DNA from: Opitutales bacterium
GTDB taxonomy: Bacteria; Verrucomicrobiota; Verrucomicrobiia; Opitutales; Opitutaceae
Length of the DNA: 6,360 nt
Direction of reading: 5' to 3'
Assembly: GCA_021772595.1 (NCBI GenBank)
Contig: JAJFLS010000721.1
Span: 1 to 6,360, forward strand
The notes beneath the pieces were generated by a model, which did no database searches, was not told the DNA's origin, and worked only from the letters and a program-made list of their open reading frames with translations. Every line of letters begins with the position of its first letter. The stretch's first letter is position 1. Of this stretch, positions 1 to 4,766 are shown in pieces. Made by a program: the position numbers and the translations under genes.

Positions 1-1
1 A

Positions 2-135
2 AGAGAGTGTCTAATAAATGCCGTGATAACTCGGGACGGCGCCCGAGCACTACCTATTTGAAGGTAACTCCAGGGTAGTGAACGGGCGCCGTCCCGTTCC
101 AACGGTTCGTCGAACTGACTTATTAGACACTCTCT
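2..135. mobile_element. MITE-like element 1 with 16-bp terminal inverted repeats
   Basis: The ends are a perfect 16-bp inverted repeat: AGAGAGTGTCTAATAA at 2-17 and its complement at 120-135. Inside are two facing palindromic arms, 31-53 and 75-98, each a GC-rich hairpin around GGGCGCCGTCCCG with a GTAG on the inner side, so the whole element can fold into one long hairpin. There is no coding capacity. The stretch at 73-99 is almost identical to 1442-1468 in element 2, which shows the two are copies of one family. The left flank is outside the window, so a target duplication cannot be read. It is probably mobilised in trans; the transposase family is unknown. Confidence 0.75.
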
Positions 136-150
136 AAGAGAGTGTCTAAT
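122..150. repeat. Abutting TIRs forming a 29-nt palindrome
   Basis: The right end of element 1 (ATTAGACACTCTCT, 122-135) is followed after a single A by the same 14 bases inverted (137-150). The second copy is the left end of another element of the same family. Its right end is not recognisable: after the REP doublet at 179-257 there is only a weak resemblance (ACTGAC at 258-263 also precedes the right TIR in elements 1 and 2). It is either a solo or decayed element, or the product of tandem insertion. The palindrome could extrude as a cruciform. Confidence 0.7.
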
Positions 151-178
151 CGGATTAAAATTTGCGCATTACCTAATT

Positions 179-257
179 GTAGGAGCGGGTTTATCCCGCG
201 ATTGTTGTTATCGTCTCTCAGCAGATCAAATCTATCGCGGGATAAACCCGCTCCTAC
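179..257. repeat. GTAG-type REP doublet (REPIN), family B
   Basis: Two 23-bp copies face each other as a perfect inverted repeat: 179-201 (begins GTAGGAGCGGG, then TTTATCCCGCGA) and 235-257 on the other strand, with 33 bases between. Each copy also contains its own short palindrome (GCGGG/CCCGC). A GTAG head, an internal hairpin and inverted pairing are the known signature of REP elements associated with RAYT transposases. The same family recurs at 3238-3297, and as a split copy at 1966-2020. It lies downstream of the peroxidase gene and could protect the 3' end of its transcript (inference). Confidence 0.8.
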
Positions 258-277
258 ACTGACAAATTCAATAGTCC

Positions 278-299
278 CAAAGCAGCCGAGCTTTGCTAC
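278..299 (-). repeat. GTAG-headed hairpin at the end of the peroxidase gene
   Basis: On the minus strand GTAG (299-296) is followed by a hairpin with stem CAAAGC/GCTTTG and loop TCGGCT (295-278). The TAG of GTAG is the stop codon of the peroxidase gene. The hairpin has no T-tract, so it is a poor Rho-independent terminator. It resembles the REP layout but I see no inverted partner here, so it may be a single REP or chance. Confidence 0.4.
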
Positions 300-1192
300 T
301 TCAGCATCTGCTCAAGATCTTCCAGAGAGGGAGCAAACCAGTACGAGCCTGTGAGCGGTTTGGAAAACTCCATGAGTTTATCGTGAACCTTGTCCTCCGT
401 CGCGCCTGTCATTCTCTCCAGCTGTATCTGAACTCTTCTTCGGCTGCACGAAAATGACAGGAAAAAGAGTCCGTGCTCGCTCACATCTCCAAACGGAACG
501 CTTTTGCGGTAGATCTTCATCGAGACTCCGTCCTCTTTGGCATCGGTCCGGCTCACGTGCGAATCGTCCGGCATGACATCATCGTCCAACTCCACGCTGT
601 CCTCCTTTGTGCGCCCAATGACCTTTTCCTGAGCCTCCACCGGCATCGAGTGAAACGCCTCCAAGTTGTGCACCCATTTCTGGCTGAACACATGGCTCCC
701 CCCGGCACCCGGCTCCCCATCTGCCACACACGATATTTCAAACCTCGCATCTTCCTTCGGGTTTTCCGTGCCGTCGATGAAACCGGTGAAGTCCCGGGAA
801 TCATGATACCTAAAGCCGACCTGCTCCAACTCTAAAGTCGCAAACGATTTCAGCTCCTTATCAATCGCCCTCGCATTATCGAAATTGTCGCCCTTGTCGT
901 TGCTATTAAGGTAAAAGAACAGATCTCTCTGAGTCGTCGGCATCGAATAACCCGTAGACCCCTCCAAAGTCTCGAAATTCGAAAACCCATCCGGAGACCA
1001 ATCCGGATTGAGCCAGTCCCAGGCTTTCCTACCCAGGCAAATCACGATCCGGCCTTCTTCGCAATCCAGATTCTGGATACGTTTCAGCGCGTTCTTCAGC
1101 AGACTCGAATCTCCAGAAAGATCTACCGAGTATTCCAAAAGAGTGAAATCGGTAGCCCCTTCAACTAATATCCCTTTTTGCAGCGTGTTCAT
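296..1192 (-). CDS. Dyp-type (dye-decolourising) peroxidase, YfeX-like
   Basis: Predicted cytoplasmic heme peroxidase of 298 residues that reduces hydrogen peroxide at a b-type heme. The family oxidises dyes, phenols and porphyrinogens; its physiological substrate is usually unknown. The Dyp signature GFIDG is at residues 137-141 with catalytic Asp140, followed by TENP. The proximal heme ligand should be His212 in DDSHVSRTD, and the distal Arg is Arg229 in IYRKSVPFG. The C-terminus YWFAPSLEDLEQML matches the usual end of YfeX-type proteins, so it is full length. I chose the ATG at 1192 because family members start with a short segment like MNTLQKGILVEG; the frame stays open to an ATG at 1285, but those 31 extra residues have no family counterpart. 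A weak GAGAG lies about 13 bases upstream. There is no signal peptide, and no encapsulin or other partner gene is visible. It is flanked by repeats on both sides and appears monocistronic. The family call is confident, the exact start less so. Confidence 0.93.
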   Translation of the reverse strand: MNTLQKGILVEGATDFTLLEYSVDLSGDSSLLKNALKRIQNLDCEEGRIVICLGRKAWDWLNPDWSPDGFSNFETLEGSTGYSMPTTQRDLFFYLNSNDKGDNFDNARAIDKELKSFATLELEQVGFRYHDSRDFTGFIDGTENPKEDARFEISCVADGEPGAGGSHVFSQKWVHNLEAFHSMPVEAQEKVIGRTKEDSVELDDDVMPDDSHVSRTDAKEDGVSMKIYRKSVPFGDVSEHGLFFLSFSCSRRRVQIQLERMTGATEDKVHDKLMEFSKPLTGSYWFAPSLEDLEQMLK

Positions 1193-1290
1193 ATTGGTAA
1201 TAATTCTCTCAAACGTTTTTTCGACAAAACGGCAATAGTCCAGTCCAAACCAAAGTAGCGGCCGATCTCTTGCCCTGAGTCTCATCGATA

Positions 1291-1325
1291 GGCCGATCGG
1301 CCATCGGAACGACGCAGTCGTTCCG
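1291..1325. repeat. Two adjacent palindromes upstream of the peroxidase gene
   Basis: GGCCGATCGGCC at 1291-1302 is a perfect 12-bp palindrome. At 1305-1325 CGGAACGAC and GTCGTTCCG form a perfect 9-bp stem around GCA. Neither is followed by a T-tract on either strand, so a Rho-independent terminator is unlikely. They lie roughly 100-135 bases upstream of the peroxidase ATG. They could be an operator or more REP-like debris; the sequence does not decide. Confidence 0.5.
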
Positions 1326-1370
1326 AACCGCCGGCTTGAAGTGATCCCGCTCAGCGCATACGCGTCAATT

Positions 1371-1504
1371 TAAGAGACTGTTGAATAAGTGAAATACATC
1401 CGGGGCGGTGCCCGAACGCTACCTTTTTGAAGGTAGCTTTAGGGTAGTGAACGGGCGCCGTCCCGTTCTAGCGATTCGCCACTGACTTATTGGACAGTCT
1501 CTTA
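1371..1504. mobile_element. MITE-like element 2
   Basis: The ends TAAGAGACTGTTGAATAAG (1371-1389) and the inverted CTTATTGGACAGTCTCTTA (1486-1504) match at 17 of 19 positions. The inside carries two facing hairpin arms (about 1401-1422 and 1444-1467) with GTAG on their inner sides, as in element 1. The segment 1442-1468 is nearly identical to element 1, whereas the TIRs have diverged to GAGACTGT against GAGAGTGTC. The outermost bases read TA at both ends, which would fit a TA target duplication of the IS630/mariner type; this is inference, because elements 1 and 3 do not show it equally clearly. No coding capacity. Confidence 0.72.
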
Positions 1505-1524
1505 GATCGGCCGCATCTCGAAAA

Positions 1525-1572
1525 GTAGCACAGGCATCTTGCCTTTGGTAACAGGCTGGAAGCCTATCCTAC
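1525..1572. repeat. GTAG-type REP doublet, family C
   Basis: GTAGCACAGGCATCTTGCCT at 1525-1544 holds the palindrome AGGCA/TGCCT. It faces an inverted copy at 1550-1572 which on the other strand reads GTAGGATAGGCTTCCAGCCT, with palindrome AGGCT/AGCCT. Both GTAG heads are at the outside, as in family B, but the sequence is unrelated to that family. Confidence 0.65.
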
Positions 1573-1611
1573 TTTCACAAAAGCGCCCCTTTAACTAAGT
1601 AGAGCTAAATC

Positions 1612-1753
1612 CTTCGCGTCTTCGCAGCTTCGCGTGAGTTCAAAATCATGAATCCCATTAGTGACGACAGTGCAAGCCTGCTATCCAGTGGCACAAACAA
1701 TCGTCTCCCTCGCAGCGGAGAGAGGGCTCACGCGAAGCCGCCAAGACGCGAAG
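1612..1753. repeat. Long-range inverted repeat of a CGCGAAG-rich 27-mer
   Basis: The 27 bases at 1612-1638 (starting CTTCGCGTCTTCGCAG) return inverted at 1727-1753 (starting CTCACGCGAAGCCGCC), matching at 25 of 27 positions. Each arm is itself a degenerate tandem of CGCGAAG-like units. The 88 bases between show no gene or further strong symmetry. Similar 'CACGCGAAGCCGCGAAGACGCGAAG' type repeats are, from memory, scattered in many bacterial genomes; their origin is unclear. Confidence 0.65.
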
Positions 1754-1795
1754 AAATCAAAAAGATTCGGATTGCTGAAACTGCCTCCGTCTCTA

Positions 1796-1939
1796 AGAGG
1801 GTGTCTAATATGTCCAAATCGTAGGGTCGGCGCTCGCGCCGCGCAAGTCGATCACGCTCTACTATCGCGGTGCGGTGCAAGCGCCGACCCTGCTACAACG
1901 AGCATATGGCATGATTCGACGAATTATTAAACACTCTCT
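1796..1939. mobile_element. MITE-like element 3 carrying a different REP doublet
   Basis: The ends AGAGGGTGTCTAATA (1796-1810) and TATTAAACACTCTCT (1925-1939) match as inverted repeats at 13 of 15 positions and belong to the same TIR type as element 1. The interior is different: 1821-1896 is an inverted pair beginning GTAG at both outer ends, with core GGGTCGGCGCT, separated by about 20 bases. CTCTAAG occurs at both borders (1791-1797 and 1936-1942) as a direct repeat overlapping the TIRs; it may include the target duplication. No coding capacity. Confidence 0.7.
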
Positions 1940-1965
1940 AAGGCAAATGAAAGAGCCAGCAGATT

Positions 1966-2020
1966 GTAGGAGCGGCTTTCGATAGTCCTCCGAAGCCTCG
2001 GCGAAGAATGGAACGCCGCA
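1966..2020 (+). repeat. Family B REP split by a 33-nt insertion
   Basis: GTAGGAGCGGCTTT at 1966-1979 and ACGCCGCAATAAATCCAGTCA from 2013 line up with the continuous family B copy at 3238-3271. In between, 1980-2012 is extra sequence around CCTCCGAAGCCTCGGCGAAG, which can itself fold weakly. The inverted partner expected downstream is missing or decayed: only CATCTTCTAC near 2038-2047 faintly resembles it. It reads as one small palindromic element inserted in the loop of another, or as a rearranged copy. Confidence 0.5.
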
Positions 2021-2050
2021 ATAAATCCAGTCACGCGCATCTTCTACTAC

Positions 2051-2082
2051 ATAAAAAGAAGCCGCGCCACGTGCGGCTTCTT
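2051..2082 (-). terminator. Rho-independent terminator of the beta-barrel gene
   Basis: On the minus strand AAGAAGCCGC (2082-2073) pairs perfectly with GCGGCTTCTT (2065-2056) around a 7-base loop, and the transcript continues as a short run of U (the A-run at 2053-2057 on the plus strand). It lies 31 bases past the stop codon of the frameshifted gene at 2114-2748. Confidence 0.85.
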
Positions 2083-2113
2083 GAACAAACATTTAGAACT
2101 CTGAAATTGCAAG

Positions 2114-2748
2114 CTAGAGCGATTTCGAAAACGTGAATACGATTCGAGTGTCTCCTAGAGGATCATTGTCTAGATCCGTGTCCCACAAAGATATGTCCCA
2201 GCCAAGTCCCTGGACTTCACCCGAAACCCCATCTTTCCAATAGGCCCAAGCGTCCTCGTAATCACCATAGGTAGCTGACAAAGTAACCTGCTCGAGATCA
2301 TAGCTATAACTAGCTTCTACATTGTCGCCAAATTCATCACCAAAAGAGTAGGTCAAGCCAAAGCCGGAGTAACTGCCCCCGATGTAGTATTCCGTAAAAT
2401 TCGAATCGTCAGCGCCGGAACCTCCGGAATAGGTGTATTCAAGAATCCCTACATCATATTCGAATCCGCTATCTCCGATTTCGTTTCCGAATCCAATGTA
2501 GATGTCTCCTTCGGTGGTTTCAGGGCCGCCAAAGTCGACACTCGCGCCCCAGACTCCAGCGTAAAAGCCCGAATCGTCTTCAAAGTCAAGCCTCCCTGAA
2601 TTGAAGGATCTCCCGAATTTTGGGAGTATCCGCGCCATACGTAGTCGGATTGTATCGCGACATTTCCGGACACGCCCGCTTTCGCGGATGTTAACGTAAC
2701 TGCGATTGCCAAAACGGTTGCCGCAAGTTTGAGAGATGTTCTCGTCAT
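2114..2748 (-). pseudogene. Frameshifted outer-membrane beta-barrel protein, TIGR02001-like
   Basis: Two overlapping frames together make one recognisable protein of about 211 residues. From ATG 2748 the first frame gives a signal peptide (MTRTSLKLAATVLAIAVTLTSAKA) and then GVSGNVAIQSDYVWRGYSQ...GDPSIQGGL. The second frame continues with DFEDDSGFYAGVWGASVDF and runs to the TAG at 2114, ending IVFTFSKSL. 'SDYVWRG', 'GDPAIQGG' and 'SGFYAGVWGS.VDF' in this order are typical of TIGR02001 proteins, periplasmic or outer-membrane barrels of unknown substrate. The join needs one extra base near 2587-2590, where GGCTTGAC should read GGC-TTN-GAC. Downstream the reading frame is clean, acidic, aromatic-rich and in beta-strand alternation, so the lesion is recent or a sequencing error. 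No slippery sequence is seen. Without correction the first frame ends at 2449 after 99 residues. The promoter was not identified. It has its own terminator. Confidence 0.8.
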
Positions 2749-2896
2749 ATGTATCGTTTTTTTGAGTTAGTTGGTTATTAATTCTGATAGCCAATCATGG
2801 CTGTGCGAGTTCTAGCAATTCTTGGGCCAATCCGTTTCGAACTCGATGAGCCAATGGAAATTCATTTTCGGAACTCGGGCTTCAAGCCAGATTCAA

Positions 2897-2910
2897 GTTG
2901 AGCGCTCAAC
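2897..2910. promoter_or_regulatory. Perfect 14-bp palindrome, possible operator
   Basis: GTTGAGCGCTCAAC is fully symmetric. Its centre GAGCGCTC fits the ANCGNT core of LacI-family operators. It sits about 150 bases upstream of the start of the beta-barrel gene and about 135 bases before the ATG of the small plus-strand ORF, so it could act on either. No regulator gene is in the window; assignment to a family is inference. A shorter symmetry, GGCTTCAAGCC, lies just before it at 2878-2888. Confidence 0.35.
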
Positions 2911-3043
2911 ACCAACTCTCCGTTTGGATCACTCCAGTGACCCGTGCTCGATTCGGCTAGAGTCCATTCCTAACTATTTGATTTTCTTGGGGTTATAAGA
3001 TTTACGATTGAGACGATTCGATTTGATCGGTGGCGCACATCCA

Positions 3044-3241
3044 ATGTTACTCTTCCTCAAGATACCGACCATTGCTATCGCGATCTTTTTCGTAATTTCA
3101 TTGGCTTACCTTTTCGGCAAAAAAGGAGATCCACCTCATCCCATCATTACACCAAACGCCGAGGTGATGAAAATGAAGCAAGGGCTTCTCTCAGTAGCTC
3201 AGAGCTTTAGCCTGAGCCTCATGGAACTGCCAAAACTGTAG
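3044..3241 (+). CDS. Possible small single-pass membrane protein, C-terminus made of REP sequence
   Basis: A 65-residue frame from ATG 3044; an in-frame TTG at 3008 would add 12 residues. I recognise no family. Residues 4-24 (FLKIPTIAIAIFFVISLAYLF) form one strongly hydrophobic segment followed by GKKGDPPHP, so if made it would be a single-pass inner-membrane protein with a basic stretch just after the helix. From residue 51 on the frame reads through the GTAGCTCAG repeat, and the stop is the TAG of the next GTAG repeat at 3238. The natural C-terminus may therefore have been lost to repeat insertion. No good Shine-Dalgarno sequence precedes either start. An AT-rich TTATAAG at 2993-2999 could be a -10 box but has no clear -35. 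It may be a real small gene, a remnant, or chance. Confidence 0.3.
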   Translation: MLLFLKIPTIAIAIFFVISLAYLFGKKGDPPHPIITPNAEVMKMKQGLLSVAQSFSLSLMELPKL

Positions 3242-3328
3242 GAGCAGCTTTACGCCGCGATAGAACCAGTCAGATCGCGGCGTAAAGCCGCTCCCACTCT
3301 TCAGGCTCAGGCTAAAGCACTGAGCTAC
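3194..3328. repeat. Outer GTAG-type REP doublet, family A
   Basis: A 25-base copy at 3194-3218 (GTAGCTCAGAGCTTTAGCCT, then GAGCC) faces an inverted copy at 3304-3328, matching at 24 of 25. Each is nearly palindromic (GCTCAG...CTGAGC with GCT/AGC inside). The 85 bases between contain a whole family B doublet at 3238-3297. It ends 15 bases past the stop codon of DUF1501 and lies between convergent reading frames, where it could act as a transcript-end hairpin. Confidence 0.8.
3238..3297. repeat. Inner REP doublet, family B, nested in family A
   Basis: 3238-3260 (GTAGGAGCAGCTTTACGCCG, then CGA) and the inverted 3275-3297 (TCGCGGCGTAAAGCCGCTCC, then CAC) match at 21 of 23, with 14 bases between. 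On the other strand the right copy starts GTGG rather than GTAG, the other tetranucleotide known for REPs. It is the same family as 179-257, but with a GGCTTTACGCC core in place of GGGTTTATCCC: a compensatory change that keeps the stem. Confidence 0.8.
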
Positions 3329-3343
3329 CTAAACGCACGCCGC

Positions 3344-4762
3344 TCACGCCAGCAGCTCGGGGATGATCTGGCCGCCGAATTGCGAGAGCTGCTTGTAGCG
3401 GCCGCCGTGGAGATAGGTGAGCTTGTTATCGTCGAGGCCCAACAAGTGAAGCAGCGTTACGTGCAAATCGCGAATCGGATGGACCACGTCCACCGCCTCG
3501 GTCCCGAGCTCATTGGTCGCACCAACGATCTCCCCCTTCTTAACACCCGCACCTGCCAAGAGCATCGTCATGGCGTTTGCATTATGGTCTCGACCGAGTG
3601 AATACACGCCACCACGCTTGTTATTGTCCGCCGTGCGGCCGAATTCTCCCGTCCAAATTACGAGCGTGTCTTCAAGCATGCCGCGTTGCTTGAGATCCTT
3701 GATGAGCGCTGCCATCGGCTTATCCACGCTTCGGATACGGGAGCTATGGCCTTGCTCGAGATAATCATGGCTATCCCAGCCGCCGGAGAAAATCTGCACG
3801 AAACGCACGCCCTGCTCGACCAACCGTCGCGCCATCAGGCATTGGCGACCAAATTCGGAGGTCTCCTTCTGATTCATCCCGTACATCTCGCGAATGTACT
3901 CGGGCTCGCTTTTGAGATCGATAACATCGGGAACTTCCATCTGCATCCGATACGCCAGCTCGTAACTCTCCATTCGCGCGGCGAGCTCCTTGTGCTCGGG
4001 ATGCTCCGCAGCATGCTTCTCGTTGAGGAAGGCCAACTCATCGATCGCGCGACGCTGATGGGCCCGCGACTTGTTCGGCTGAGACTTCAGATCCAAAATC
4101 GGCGAGCCCGTCGGACGCAGCCGCGTTCCCTGGTAATGGGCGGGCAGAAAACCGTTGGACCAGTTGCCCGCGCCGCCTTGCGGCATCGCCAGTTCGGTCA
4201 TGACCACGTAGCCCGGAAGATTCTGGTTCATCGAGCCCAAGCCGTAAGTCGCCCAAGCGCCGAGAGCGGGATCGCTTCCGAGGCGACTTCCCGTGTTCAT
4301 ATGGAAAAGCGCTTCGGGATGGTTCACCGACTCGGCCTGACAGCCACGGTAGTTGCAAAGCTCGTCTGCGACTTCCGGGTCGGCGAGGTATTGCCACTGG
4401 TCTGACATTTCAATTCCCGACTGGCCGACCTTCCGAGAATCGAACGGGCTTCCCACGAAGAACTTGAACGGATCGCCCGGCTTAGTCAGCGTCGAATCCT
4501 TCTTGTGCAAACGACGCAAATGCGGCTTCGGGTCGAAGGTATCCATCTGCCCAGGACCGCCTTCCATGAAGAGCATAATGACCGACTTCGCCTTAGCCGG
4601 CAGCATAGGTGCCCTGGGAGCCAACGGCCCAACCTTGGCAACGGCTTCCTTGGCGAACAGATCCGTCATCGCGGCAGCTCCAAGCGATGCGCCAAGACCG
4701 CAAAGAAAATCGCGCCGCGTCACCGGCGTCGAAAAGGGTCGAGAACAAATAGGGGACTTCAT
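3344..4762 (-). CDS. DUF1501 protein, Tat-exported, alkaline-phosphatase/sulfatase-like
   Basis: Full-length 472-residue member of DUF1501 (PF07394). The fold is related to the alkaline phosphatase/sulfatase superfamily; the reaction is not established. A twin-arginine signal, TRRDFLCGLGASLGAAA, at 15-31 predicts export of the folded protein through Tat. Family motifs appear in order: MLFMEGGPGQMDTFDPKP (63-80), GGWDSHDYLEQGHS (327-340), VDKPMAALIKDLKQRGMLEDTLVIWTGEFGRT (346-377), GRDHNANAMTMLLAGAGVKKG (390-410), HPIRDLHVTLLHLLGLD (428-444) and a C-terminal GGRYKQLSQFGGQII. Many relatives, as I recall them, read GGPS(H/Q) in the first motif; here Gly71-Gln72 replaces Ser-His/Gln, while Asp74 is kept. 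It normally follows a DUF1549/DUF1553 gene directly; here a four-helix-bundle gene intervenes, ending 18 bases before this ATG. The bases just before the ATG (AACAGCTAAAAAA) contain no Shine-Dalgarno sequence. Confidence 0.95.
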   Translation of the reverse strand: MKSPICSRPFSTPVTRRDFLCGLGASLGAAAMTDLFAKEAVAKVGPLAPRAPMLPAKAKSVIMLFMEGGPGQMDTFDPKPHLRRLHKKDSTLTKPGDPFKFFVGSPFDSRKVGQSGIEMSDQWQYLADPEVADELCNYRGCQAESVNHPEALFHMNTGSRLGSDPALGAWATYGLGSMNQNLPGYVVMTELAMPQGGAGNWSNGFLPAHYQGTRLRPTGSPILDLKSQPNKSRAHQRRAIDELAFLNEKHAAEHPEHKELAARMESYELAYRMQMEVPDVIDLKSEPEYIREMYGMNQKETSEFGRQCLMARRLVEQGVRFVQIFSGGWDSHDYLEQGHSSRIRSVDKPMAALIKDLKQRGMLEDTLVIWTGEFGRTADNNKRGGVYSLGRDHNANAMTMLLAGAGVKKGEIVGATNELGTEAVDVVHPIRDLHVTLLHLLGLDDNKLTYLHGGRYKQLSQFGGQIIPELLA

Positions 4763-4766
4763 TTTT

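Larger units (their letters stand above)
1193..2113. other. Gene-free repeat island of about 920 bp
   Basis: No convincing coding sequence lies here; the open frames at 1661-1930 (+) and 1862-2092 (-) run through repeats. From left to right it holds two short palindromes, MITE-like element 2, a small GTAG doublet, a long-range inverted repeat, MITE-like element 3, a split REP and the terminator of the beta-barrel gene; each is listed separately. The 11-mer GCGGCCGATCT at 1258-1268 recurs inverted at 1504-1514, on the other side of element 2. Confidence 0.7.

Noticed and set aside
278..299. Rho-independent terminator for the peroxidase gene
   Set aside because: The 6-bp stem is weak and no T-run follows on the minus strand.
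1..300. CRISPR array
   Set aside because: The repeats are inverted pairs of several unrelated families, not regularly spaced direct repeats, and no cas gene is present.
473..835. Plus-strand open frame of 120 codons
   Set aside because: Antisense to the Dyp peroxidase, whose motifs are all intact.
1661..1930. Plus-strand open frame of 89 codons in the repeat island
   Set aside because: It runs through an inverted repeat and MITE-like element 3; the translation follows repeat sequence and shows no protein pattern.
1862..2092. Minus-strand open frame of 76 codons
   Set aside because: It reads through the terminator, the split REP and half of element 3; no plausible protein.
2580..2595. Programmed ribosomal frameshift in the barrel gene
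   Set aside because: There is no slippery heptamer or downstream stem at the join, and the family is not known to use frameshifting.
2114..2794. The 226-codon minus frame as a complete gene starting at 2794
   Set aside because: Its first ~69 residues are an out-of-frame reading of the signal peptide and first strands of the barrel gene; only the part from residue 70 belongs to the family.
3686..4405. Long plus-strand open frame of 239 codons
   Set aside because: It lies wholly opposite the well-supported DUF1501 gene, has no family features, and is a typical antisense shadow in GC-rich coding DNA.
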